In this document: positions 8,508 to 16,270 of the stretch, piece after piece
Numbering within the stretch: position 1 is the first letter of the stretch
Layout of the letters: each line of letters opens with the position of its first letter
Assembly: GCA_002431635.1 (NCBI GenBank)
Contig: DJGH01000072.1
Location: 74,783-114,488, forward strand
Direction: 5' to 3'
Source of the DNA: Petrotoga sp. UBA5851
Lineage (GTDB): Bacteria > Thermotogota > Thermotogae > Petrotogales > Petrotogaceae
DNA: 39,706 nucleotides
The notes under the pieces: generated by a model
Told to the model about the DNA's origin: nothing
The model's database searches: none
The model's input: only the letters and a program-made list of their open reading frames with translations
Program-made: the position numbers and the translations under genes

Positions 8508-9383
8508 CTATCTTACTCTTTGTCTAAGTATAAGTAAGTCTACTCTTCTATAATCTTCTCTTAATTTTTCTTTTGCACTTTCATACTCTTTATCGATGGA
8601 AGCAAGCTTATCCTTTAACTCCTGTGCTGTCATGGAACCTTTCTGAAAATCAAGACTAAGAATATCACGAAGGTTATCGTTGGCAACTTTAAGCTCATCC
8701 ATCTCTTTGAGAATGTCAGCATCTCCCCTTCCTATAGGAAAAAACCTTGTCGGTTCATAAAAGTAGTTAATATCAAACTGTCCGCTTTTGATCTGACCCA
8801 CAAGTTCAACCAGACGCCTGTCCTTAAGCTCTCCTGTTATAAAATAAGCTACACTGGCGGCGCGGGCATTCGAAAGATGCCAGTTTGAAGGATATATGCT
8901 AGTCGATAAAACTGGTCTTTCATCGGTATATCCATATACTTCTATATCGTTCGAAGTATGTTCAAGTATGATTGTACTTATAAGATACAGCAACTCTTTT
9001 GCTTTTTTTGTAAGCTGTGCGCTACCTGTCTCAAAAAACGCATAATCCTTTATATGTATTATGGTACCCCTGTCGGTCTCTTCTATGGTTATCATACCTT
9101 TAAAATTTTCATCCATCTGAATCTTAAGAAGGTTTTCCTTTACACCCGGATTCGAAGTGATAAGCGGCTCTTCGCTAATCGTTTTACCGCCGACAAGCAC
9201 TCCCATTGGCTGACCGTTAAACGCACTCGCCAAACTTGATGCAGCCTGCTGAAACTTACCGGGAGATATAGTGGCCATAGAAAAAAGAGCTATAAACATG
9301 GTTGTCAAAAGATTATTCAGATCACTGAAAGTTGTTAGCCACACAGGAGCCGGTGGCGGGCAGTTGCATTTGTCCTTCCCCAT
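8508..9383 (-). CDS. motB: Flagellar stator protein MotB
   Basis: The stator subunit that anchors MotA to peptidoglycan. The N-terminal WLTTFSDLNNLL element carries the ion-binding Asp21 at the start of a single membrane helix (about 20-40); note Asn-Asn where Met-Val/Met-Thr is usual. The OmpA-type peptidoglycan-binding domain spans about 95-290, with GYTDERP (151-157), NWHLSNARA (168-176) and the terminal RRVDLLILR. Between Gly220 and Arg279 the domain carries an unusual charged, helical insertion of about 45 residues. The gene lies 14 bp after motA with GGAGG 7-8 bases before the ATG. Whether the motor runs on H+ or Na+ is not decided by the visible residues. Confidence 0.95.
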   Translation of the reverse strand: MGKDKCNCPPPAPVWLTTFSDLNNLLTTMFIALFSMATISPGKFQQAASSLASAFNGQPMGVLVGGKTISEEPLITSNPGVKENLLKIQMDENFKGMITIEETDRGTIIHIKDYAFFETGSAQLTKKAKELLYLISTIILEHTSNDIEVYGYTDERPVLSTSIYPSNWHLSNARAASVAYFITGELKDRRLVELVGQIKSGQFDINYFYEPTRFFPIGRGDADILKEMDELKVANDNLRDILSLDFQKGSMTAQELKDKLASIDKEYESAKEKLREDYRRVDLLILRQRVR

Positions 9384-9397
9384 TTTTTACCTCCAGC

Positions 9398-10198
9398 TCA
9401 GGCCTGTGCTTCGCCTTTTCCTTTTTCATATGTCGCCCTATCCTGCGCAGATAAAAACGCCTTTAATTTCTCTTCCATAAGACGGGGATTTTCGCCCTGA
9501 ACTATCGAAAGTATTCCTTCTGTGGTCATTCTCTTCATGCTAATCATTTTGCCAGTTCTCTTTTTGAGCTTATCAGCAACAGGTGTCGCCAGAATATTTG
9601 CAATCAATGCTCCGTAAAGGGTTGTGATAAGAGCAACCGACATATACGGACCTATCGCTGTCGGATCGTTAAGCTGTCCCAAAAGGAGTATAAGTCCTAT
9701 AAGAGTACCGATCATACCAAAAGCAGGCCCATATGCCCCCCATGACTCCATTACAGCAATATTGCCACCTTGGTCATCCTCATAAAGCTCCATCTTTATC
9801 TCCAGTATCTTACGGATCTCTTCTGGATCGGTACCATCAACAGCTGCTCGAAGACCGTCTCTCATAAACTCATCATCAATCTTACCTATATCCTCTTCAA
9901 GAGAAATCATGCCGTCTCTTCTGGCTTTTTCAGCAAAGGTGTAAAGAGTTCTGAGTGTACCTAGCATATCTATCTTCTGTTCTTTAAGTGCCATCATTAT
10001 ATAAGATACAAATTTGAAAGCCTTTTCTTTCGGATTTGAAATGAACATAGAGCCTATTGATCCTACTATAGTAACTATCATTGACGGAACATCGATCATT
10101 GCCGACAGTCCGCTGAAACTGTAGCCGGCAGATGAATACACTCCGAAAACAAAAGCTATGATTCCAAGAGCCAAACCTAAAAGACTTGAAATATCCAT
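9398..10198 (-). CDS. motA: Flagellar stator protein MotA
   Basis: A four-helix stator channel protein of 266 residues. Conserved elements are GPAFGMIGTLIGL (about 157-169) and GPYMSVALITTLYGALIAN (about 182-200), which form the ion path with MotB. The large cytoplasmic loop between helices 2 and 3 carries the charged, FliG-facing segment with RRDGMISLE (about residues 92-100) typical of the family. MotA and MotB assemble as a 5:2 ion-driven complex in the cytoplasmic membrane. The ATG follows AAGGAGTG. It begins 7 bp after flbD, with the standard flgE-flbD-motA-motB order. Confidence 0.96.
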   Translation of the reverse strand: MDISSLLGLALGIIAFVFGVYSSAGYSFSGLSAMIDVPSMIVTIVGSIGSMFISNPKEKAFKFVSYIMMALKEQKIDMLGTLRTLYTFAEKARRDGMISLEEDIGKIDDEFMRDGLRAAVDGTDPEEIRKILEIKMELYEDDQGGNIAVMESWGAYGPAFGMIGTLIGLILLLGQLNDPTAIGPYMSVALITTLYGALIANILATPVADKLKKRTGKMISMKRMTTEGILSIVQGENPRLMEEKLKAFLSAQDRATYEKGKGEAQA

Positions 10199-10205
10199 TA
10201 TTGTT

Positions 10206-10403
10206 TCACTCCTTTTGCGGGCCTATAAATATACTCTTCTTATATTCTATCACTTTTTTAATGACTTCTTCAACCTTTTCCTTGACAATATAGACGTGTC
10301 CGTTCAAAAGAGTTATCGTTGTATCAGGCTTGGCTTCAAGTTTTTCTATAAGTTCGCCGTTTATCACAAATCCTTCGTTATTTAGTCTTGTCACACTAAT
10401 CAT
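10206..10403 (-). CDS. flbD: Small flagellar protein FlbD/SwrD
   Basis: A 65-residue cytoplasmic protein with the family layout: MISVTRLNNEGFVIN start, a central TTITLLNGHVYIV segment and a Lys/Glu-rich C-terminal helix. It belongs to the FlbD/SwrD family, found between flgE and motA in many Gram-positives, spirochaetes and Thermotogota. SwrD of Bacillus increases flagellar motor torque; the mechanism is not established. A strong GGAGG site lies 6 bases before the ATG. Spacing to flgE and motA is tight (23 and 7 bp), supporting one transcript. Confidence 0.93.
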   Translation of the reverse strand: MISVTRLNNEGFVINGELIEKLEAKPDTTITLLNGHVYIVKEKVEEVIKKVIEYKKSIFIGPQKE

Positions 10404-10426
10404 ATGTCACCTCCAAAAACTTCATA

Positions 10427-12961
10427 CTACCTCTTTATGTTGACCAGTTCGTTTAGTATCTGATCAGCTGTGGTAATTATTCTTGATGTGGCCTGGAATC
10501 CTCGCTGGGCTATGATCATGTTGGTAAACTCTTCTGCAAGGTCAACATTGGACATCTCCAGAGTTCCTGGAAGCAATGTTCCGCGTCCTCCCACCCCGCA
10601 GGTTCCTATCTGAGGAATTCCGCTGTTAGAGCTTTGCGCGTAAAGAGAGTTTCCAAGTTCAAGCAGACCAGCCGGGTTATTGAAAACAGCAAGGGCAACC
10701 TGACCTAAAGCATCCGACTTCCCGTTGGTAAAAGTTCCTATTATCTGTCCGACTTCATTTATAGCAAAAGAATCAAGAGTACCTTCAGAATTTCCATCTT
10801 GTTCAGTAACCGCTATCGAATGCGGAGAAGCAAACTGCGTCAACTCTTGAAACTTTACTTGTGCCATCACAGGTCCGGCTGCTGAGATCGAACTGGGATT
10901 ATAGGTAGGATTAGGTGCCGCTCCTGGTTTAGCTGGATCAAACCAGAATCCTAGTGAACCGTTATTGTTATCTGTGGTATTGGTATCTATTGTTCCGTCT
11001 TCCCTTAGCCTCCAATTAGTGCTCATAATACCGCCATTGCCGTCAAAAGCTATTACACCGTCGGCAAAGCTTGTCATATCTCTTGTACCGTCTTCATTAA
11101 GCTTGTAAAGAGGTGTTCCGTCCTCCATCTGAGCTTTCCAGAACCATGTATTTTCATTTATTTTTGTAAAATTAAGATATACGTTATAAGCCTGTCCAAG
11201 CGAATCATATACGAGGGTGGATGCTGCAACTGTAGGAGCCTTATATCCAGCCACAACAAAGTTCTGAGGATTATTGACATCTACAAACTTAGGTGATCCT
11301 CCGGAAGGCGGCTGTATAATGTTTTTTACCGATGCAAACGTAACTCCTGTAGCAGCCGTTGCCGTAAGTTCATCAGTATCCTGCCCATTGCTTAGGCTGA
11401 GACCGGTTATCCTAAGGTTGCCGTTCTTTACGCCATCGCTGAAGGCTTCGTTAAACTGCTGGTAAGAAACGTTCTTTCCAACTCCTGCATCTACCGTTCC
11501 GTTTATTGTAAAGTTCTTTACACCATCCTTTGTGGTGAGAGAAACCGTAACACTTCCGGGTATAGCTCCGGCAGCATTGGTAACTGTAACTTTGACATTT
11601 TTCGGATCATAGTAAATATCCTGGCCTTTAACAGTATCTGTGAGTTTTATACCGCCAGCGAGTGAAAAATCTCTGGCCGTTCCGCCAGAAGTTCCGGCAA
11701 GAGTCCCGTCAACCATGGTAGGCCATGTGATGGAGTTTATGTTTACCCTGTCTGTTGCGGCTCCGCTTATAAGGGCGGCAGCTTTAAGCTGTTTGCCGTT
11801 TATTATAAGAGTTTTGCCTCCTACATCAGTACCCCCGTTAAAGAATGCGTTTATAGTTGAAACCTGGTTGTCGGCAAGTTCGTAAGTATCGGAGTACTCT
11901 TTTCCTTCTTCTACTACCGTAACTTTAACTTTGGTATTGGTTGCTGATCCGTCAAATTCAAATTTCACAGCTTGTTTGGAAGCATCCAGACCAGCTGGTG
12001 TAGCAGCAGAGGCTACATCATAAGTAACGGTGGAAAAATCTATCTCCATACCTGCCGATGAACCATCAACAGCTTCGTTGCTTCTGTTGATCCTAAGGTT
12101 TCCGGATACGTCATATATCGAAAGCTTGGAATCTGTATCTACACCCATAGTCTCCATTCCGTTCTTAAATGTGCTCCATTTAACGACATTACCGGCATTA
12201 TCAAGTTCCACGGAACCTTTAAGGGTTTTATCGTAGTTTGATTTGGCAAATTCATATGATGGAGAACCCGTATTCACAAGCTCACTTTCCCACGTATAAA
12301 CATTTCTCTCCTTGTACTCGGCACGCATATCCCTGACAAACTTGAACTTAATTGGAAGCTCTTTTCCAAGTGTGCTTTTTACTATCATAGTAGTTTCCTG
12401 AACTCCGACATCTGCGTTAAGATTATGAGCAAGATTGACAAAGGAAGTCTGTTTTGCCGGCATAACAAGTCCTGCTGCTATTTTTACATCCCCTATGGGT
12501 TCATTGGTATCAACATATCTCTGACCGTTAGTGCCTATCTTCGCACTCCATCCCTGGAGTTTCAGACCGGACGAAGGGTTTACAAGAAACCCGGAAGAGT
12601 CCAGAGTAAAGTTGCCTGCTCTGCTGAAGTAATTTCCCTGTGAGTCGGAAAGAACAAAAAAACCGTCCCCCTGTATGGCAAGATCCGTTTTTTTGCCTGT
12701 GTTCTGAAAAGAACCCTGACTGAATATCTTATCAACCGATGAAATTTTTGATCCCAACCCGACCTGCATGGGGTTAGTTCCTCCATACTGGTTTTCCGGT
12801 GATTTTCCTGCTTTAAGGGTCTGCAGGAGGGTTGTTTCAAAAGTTACTCTTGAAGCCTTGAAGCCTGTAGTATTAACGTTTGCTATATTATTTCCGACCA
12901 CATCCATCTGAAGCTGAAAATTTTTAAGACCGGTAATTCCGGAATACATTGCTCTCATCAT
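10427..12961 (-). CDS. flgE: Flagellar hook protein FlgE, long variant
   Basis: A hook monomer secreted by the flagellar type III apparatus. The N terminus (MYSGITGLKNFQLQMDVVGNN and NTTGFK) and C terminus (SNVDLAEEF, AQRGFQATSRII) are the conserved rod/hook coiled-coil ends. FSQGSFQNTGKKTDLAIQG and GDGFFVLSD mark the D0/D1 core. At 844 residues it is about twice the length of the enteric hook protein. The extra length is Thr/Ala/Gly/Val-rich sequence in the middle (about 200-560) that would form additional surface domains. The start at one of two adjacent ATGs follows GGAGG. The gene lies 16 bp after flgD, as expected for the cap-hook pair. Confidence 0.95.
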   Translation of the reverse strand: MMRAMYSGITGLKNFQLQMDVVGNNIANVNTTGFKASRVTFETTLLQTLKAGKSPENQYGGTNPMQVGLGSKISSVDKIFSQGSFQNTGKKTDLAIQGDGFFVLSDSQGNYFSRAGNFTLDSSGFLVNPSSGLKLQGWSAKIGTNGQRYVDTNEPIGDVKIAAGLVMPAKQTSFVNLAHNLNADVGVQETTMIVKSTLGKELPIKFKFVRDMRAEYKERNVYTWESELVNTGSPSYEFAKSNYDKTLKGSVELDNAGNVVKWSTFKNGMETMGVDTDSKLSIYDVSGNLRINRSNEAVDGSSAGMEIDFSTVTYDVASAATPAGLDASKQAVKFEFDGSATNTKVKVTVVEEGKEYSDTYELADNQVSTINAFFNGGTDVGGKTLIINGKQLKAAALISGAATDRVNINSITWPTMVDGTLAGTSGGTARDFSLAGGIKLTDTVKGQDIYYDPKNVKVTVTNAAGAIPGSVTVSLTTKDGVKNFTINGTVDAGVGKNVSYQQFNEAFSDGVKNGNLRITGLSLSNGQDTDELTATAATGVTFASVKNIIQPPSGGSPKFVDVNNPQNFVVAGYKAPTVAASTLVYDSLGQAYNVYLNFTKINENTWFWKAQMEDGTPLYKLNEDGTRDMTSFADGVIAFDGNGGIMSTNWRLREDGTIDTNTTDNNNGSLGFWFDPAKPGAAPNPTYNPSSISAAGPVMAQVKFQELTQFASPHSIAVTEQDGNSEGTLDSFAINEVGQIIGTFTNGKSDALGQVALAVFNNPAGLLELGNSLYAQSSNSGIPQIGTCGVGGRGTLLPGTLEMSNVDLAEEFTNMIIAQRGFQATSRIITTADQILNELVNIKR

Positions 12962-12977
12962 AGTTCTATTCCTCCCG

Positions 12978-13646
12978 TTATGCTATGTTTGAAATTTCTT
13001 TTATACTTTTCACAGGATATCTTTTTCCGTCTATGAGAACATAAAATTCCTTATCAATAAACTGCACAGCTTCAACTTTTCCGCCTCTAAGCCCGCCTAC
13101 TTCGGTTTTTTTACCGTTTTCATAGCTGTAGAGCTTTACTTCATACTCGCCATCGGGCATATTGGTACCTGAATTATCCCTTCCATTCCAAAGGTATGTG
13201 CTTACGCCTTTTTTTACTGCTCCCAAATTTTCGGAATAAACTGTTTTGCCGTCAGCATTCTGTATCTCTATGCTTATTACCGAATCCTTTTCAAGATTGT
13301 AGGTAAAATTTTCTGATACTCCCTGTGTAAGCTGAACCGTATTGGCTTCAACCACTGCGCTTTTTCCTATAAGTGACGATGCCTGCATCTTTTGGAGCGA
13401 AATCTGTGAATCAACCATGCCCTGGAATGATTTGCTCATATTCATTATCTGTTCAGTTGTAGAGAGCTGTGACATCTGTGCAATCAATTCTTTATTATCT
13501 AGGGGAGAAGTAGGATCCTGATACTTTAACTGGGTAACAAGAAGCTGTAAAAAAGCATCCTTATCCAACTCTTTTTTTATGGTTTTATTTCTTGCTGCTT
13601 CGCTTGTGCTGAGATATAAATTATTTTTTTCTATTCCGTTAAACAT
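12978..13646 (-). CDS. flgD: Flagellar hook cap protein FlgD
   Basis: The cap protein needed to polymerise FlgE. The N-terminal segment with FLQLLVTQLKYQDPTSPLDN and the following AQMSQLSTTEQI is the FlgD signature. The C-terminal half has the tudor/fibronectin-like fold with LWNGRDNSGTNMPDGEY, the FlgD Ig-like motif. Length (222 aa) is normal. The ATG chosen has GAGGTG 6 bases upstream; a GTG three codons earlier lies inside that ribosome site. It overlaps the 3' end of fliK by 8 bp, suggesting translational coupling between hook-length control and cap. Confidence 0.95.
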   Translation of the reverse strand: MFNGIEKNNLYLSTSEAARNKTIKKELDKDAFLQLLVTQLKYQDPTSPLDNKELIAQMSQLSTTEQIMNMSKSFQGMVDSQISLQKMQASSLIGKSAVVEANTVQLTQGVSENFTYNLEKDSVISIEIQNADGKTVYSENLGAVKKGVSTYLWNGRDNSGTNMPDGEYEVKLYSYENGKKTEVGGLRGGKVEAVQFIDKEFYVLIDGKRYPVKSIKEISNIA

Positions 13647-15534
13647 TCTCCTCACCTCTCAATATCTTTTCAAACTCCTGTGAATCATCTTTTTTCTGTT
13701 CCTGCTGGTCTTTATAATTAGGCTGTTTTTGCTGATTATCCTGCATGAGATCGTTTTTATTTTCTGATTTTATATTAACCTGAACGGGATTGTATCCTTC
13801 GTTCCTTAATGTCCCAACCAAGTTTTGGAGATTCCTCGAAATGCTTTCCCTCGAGCTCTCCGTTTCAGTAATTACATTAATGCTTATGGCCATGCCTGTT
13901 TTTATGAGTTCGAGGTTTACCTTTCCCAGATTGGGAGGACTTATCTGAAGATCCATGCTTTCTGTGAAAACCCTTTGAGTAAGCTTCTGTTCAATTATTC
14001 GGTGAAGATCTGTATTAAGCCTTTCGAGAGGGACATTCTGAACAGGAGTATTTCTAATAGTTCCCGAACCAGAAGCTGCTGGTGTCCTCGATGTTGATGT
14101 GCTGTCTGAGATAACTGTATTCCCGGATTTGCTTTCTGTCTGAGTAGCCTGCGTCTGTATGCGCTCATACATATCTTCAAAAGTAGTCTCAACCGTCATT
14201 TCTTTTTGGATATCTTCATTAGTGGTTTGTCTTTCTGTCAACTCACTTCTTTTTTCTGTGGGCTTTTCATTTTTCGGTTGTTCTTTGATACTCTGTATTT
14301 TTTGCGGTAACTCTTTATCGTTTTCTTTTACTTTCTCAACTGTCATCTCGCCGTCTTTAATGTTTTCTTTTTGCTGGGGGATATACGAACTTTCTTTTCT
14401 TATATCAGAAAGCGGTATAAAAGGCATCTCTGATTTAATGTTAAGAAAATCGTTTGTTCTCTCCTGCGTCCTTAAAGGAACCCAGTTTTTTTCACCAATG
14501 CTTTTGCTTTCAGTAAAAATCTGTTTTCTTTCAAAGTTTTTATTAATACTTGCATTAAATAGTACCTGAGAAATACTTTCTGTTTTTTTGGTTTCATTAT
14601 TTTTTAGTGCCTGACTGGCAAAAGAAAGTATCTTATTTATATTTTCAGCTTTAACAGATATCTTTGGACTTTCCTGTTTGCTTGTTTCCATCTCTCTTGG
14701 AATAATGACCGTTACTTTCTTTGTTTCCATAGGGGATTCCCTGATTTCTCTTCTGTTTGGTTTTTCTGAACTCGCAATTTTGGTCTGAACCAAAGAGATG
14801 TCTTCGGATTTTTTCTCTGCAGATACAATCTTATTTTTTAAAGAAGCTTTTGATTGCTGTGTTTCTTTGGTTTTGATTTCACTCTCTTTGCTGACTGCAA
14901 CCGCTTTTTTCATACTTACTTTGGGAATCACAACCGACTGATTCATGTTCTTGTCTGTTACCAAAAGCATACCCAGAGAACTTTTGTTAACATCCTTTAC
15001 CTTTATTCCTATCTCTGCAGCTTTCTGGACAAGCTGCTTAAAAACCTGAGTTTGCTGTGCTTTGTTTTCTGTATTGCCATTATTTATCAGTTGTGTTATA
15101 AGTACGCATACCTTGTTTACCTTTTCTTTTTCTTTCTCACTGTCGCTCTTTTTGTTATTAAGAGTCAGAATCTGGTTAATAAGCTTTTTAAGTATCTTCT
15201 GGATACCATCTTCTTCAGTTGCAGCCGTTTCCTGCGATTCTTTCGTACTGGTATCGGGTACCACCTTTTGACTTACATACTTTTCTTCGGTTTTTGTTAG
15301 TTCGTTCTTTTTTATTGTTTCTAAAGCATCATGCTTATTTTTATTGTCATCCTTGTTCTCTGAAACTTCTCTTTCTTTTGCCGATGATGAATAGTCTTGG
15401 AACTTCTGCATTACTTTTTCAAACTCTTTGTTGCTTGTCTGAAGATCAGCTTTTTCAGAAGTTTTGATCTCAACATTCAGCTTAAGTCTGTTCAGAAGGT
15501 TTCCGAGTAAAATTTCCTCGCTCAACTCACTCAC
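13639..15534 (-). CDS. fliK: Flagellar hook-length control protein FliK
   Basis: The molecular ruler that measures hook length and switches export specificity through FlhB. The first ~520 residues are low-complexity, Lys/Glu/Ser/Thr/Gln-rich and predicted disordered, as usual for FliK. The C-terminal hook-length domain is at about 525-605, recognisable from DLQISPPNLGKVNLELI and an RNLQNLVGTLRNEGY helix. The length (about 630 aa) is large, in line with the very long FlgE. The start is uncertain: the GTG given lies one base past the preceding stop, but an upstream GTG (15552) and a TTG (15525), the latter better spaced from GAGGTGAG, are also possible. Confidence 0.87.
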   Translation of the reverse strand: MSELSEEILLGNLLNRLKLNVEIKTSEKADLQTSNKEFEKVMQKFQDYSSSAKEREVSENKDDNKNKHDALETIKKNELTKTEEKYVSQKVVPDTSTKESQETAATEEDGIQKILKKLINQILTLNNKKSDSEKEKEKVNKVCVLITQLINNGNTENKAQQTQVFKQLVQKAAEIGIKVKDVNKSSLGMLLVTDKNMNQSVVIPKVSMKKAVAVSKESEIKTKETQQSKASLKNKIVSAEKKSEDISLVQTKIASSEKPNRREIRESPMETKKVTVIIPREMETSKQESPKISVKAENINKILSFASQALKNNETKKTESISQVLFNASINKNFERKQIFTESKSIGEKNWVPLRTQERTNDFLNIKSEMPFIPLSDIRKESSYIPQQKENIKDGEMTVEKVKENDKELPQKIQSIKEQPKNEKPTEKRSELTERQTTNEDIQKEMTVETTFEDMYERIQTQATQTESKSGNTVISDSTSTSRTPAASGSGTIRNTPVQNVPLERLNTDLHRIIEQKLTQRVFTESMDLQISPPNLGKVNLELIKTGMAISINVITETESSRESISRNLQNLVGTLRNEGYNPVQVNIKSENKNDLMQDNQQKQPNYKDQQEQKKDDSQEFEKILRGEENV

Positions 15535-15535
15535 C

Positions 15536-16198
15536 TCACCTTTGTTTTTCACCCAACTTTGCTATGATCTGTGCTGCCTTCTGCGGGTTTACATTAGAAA
15601 GAGCCGTAAGAATATCAGATGCCGAATCTGACCTTAAACGGTACAAAGCATCCACCAACAGATCAATTCCTACCTCATCTCTGGAAAGAGCCACTGCTAT
15701 CTGCTGGGGAGTTGCTTCTCCAAACCATGAGGCAAGCTTCTGAACTCTTGTTTCATAATCTGCCAGTATACTCTCTCTCTGAGTTAATTCGGTATTCTTT
15801 TTTTCCAATTCCTGTTTCTGTATGGCAAGCGAACTGGCCTGCGCAGAAATATCAGTCATCATCTTCTGAAGATCGGAGTTTTTGACTGAAACTTCATCAG
15901 ACTGTTCCTTTATCGCCTGCAGCCTCATACTCACAATCTCATTCTGTACGTAAAGAGGATCTCCAATTTCAAGATATTTGTATTTTATAAAATTATTCAG
16001 AAAAGGTATCTTTCCTGTTATATATGAAAGGTAACTTCTCCAATCGTTAGCCAGACTCATATTCATATATGAAAGTCTGTTAAATTCAAATCCTATATAG
16101 CCAAAAGTTAATAAAAATACTGCTATAATAATACCGACAAAGAAAAATATAAGAACCGTTTTAAAACTTCTTTTTTTCTTGGGTTTTTTTTCAGCCAT
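15536..16198 (-). CDS. YlxF/MotE-like membrane coiled-coil protein
   Basis: First gene of the flagellar operon. It has a Lys-rich cytoplasmic N terminus, one membrane helix (about residues 16-40), a periplasmic coiled coil (about 95-155, Gln/Glu/Lys/Ser-rich) and a C-terminal MgtE-N-like helical domain (about 160-215) with ATPQQIAVALSRDEVGIDLL and NPQKAAQIIAKL. This is the architecture of YlxF, found immediately before fliK in Bacillus fla/che operons, and of the MotC chaperone MotE. It probably acts in the periplasm at the basal body or stator. The ATG is chosen because GGAGG lies 6 bases upstream; a GTG five codons earlier would sit on that ribosome site. Confidence 0.82.
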   Translation of the reverse strand: MAEKKPKKKRSFKTVLIFFFVGIIIAVFLLTFGYIGFEFNRLSYMNMSLANDWRSYLSYITGKIPFLNNFIKYKYLEIGDPLYVQNEIVSMRLQAIKEQSDEVSVKNSDLQKMMTDISAQASSLAIQKQELEKKNTELTQRESILADYETRVQKLASWFGEATPQQIAVALSRDEVGIDLLVDALYRLRSDSASDILTALSNVNPQKAAQIIAKLGEKQR

Positions 16199-16231
16199 AC
16201 TGTACCTCCTCACATTTTATATTTCTATTTG

Positions 16232-16237
16232 ATTATA
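16232..16237 (-). promoter_or_regulatory. Candidate -10 of the flagellar operon
   Basis: The minus strand carries a consensus TATAAT 34 bases before the first flagellar ATG, in the 72-bp gap between two divergent genes. No good -35 is visible at 16-18 bases, and no TGn extension or sigma-28 motif was seen. The opposite strand of the same gap carries the ribosome site of the GH57 gene (GAGGTG) and only a weak TATAAA, so the two promoters would have to overlap closely. Confidence 0.4.
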
Positions 16238-16270
16238 AACTATTCCTAAAAAAGTTGAGGTGTTCCCCTG

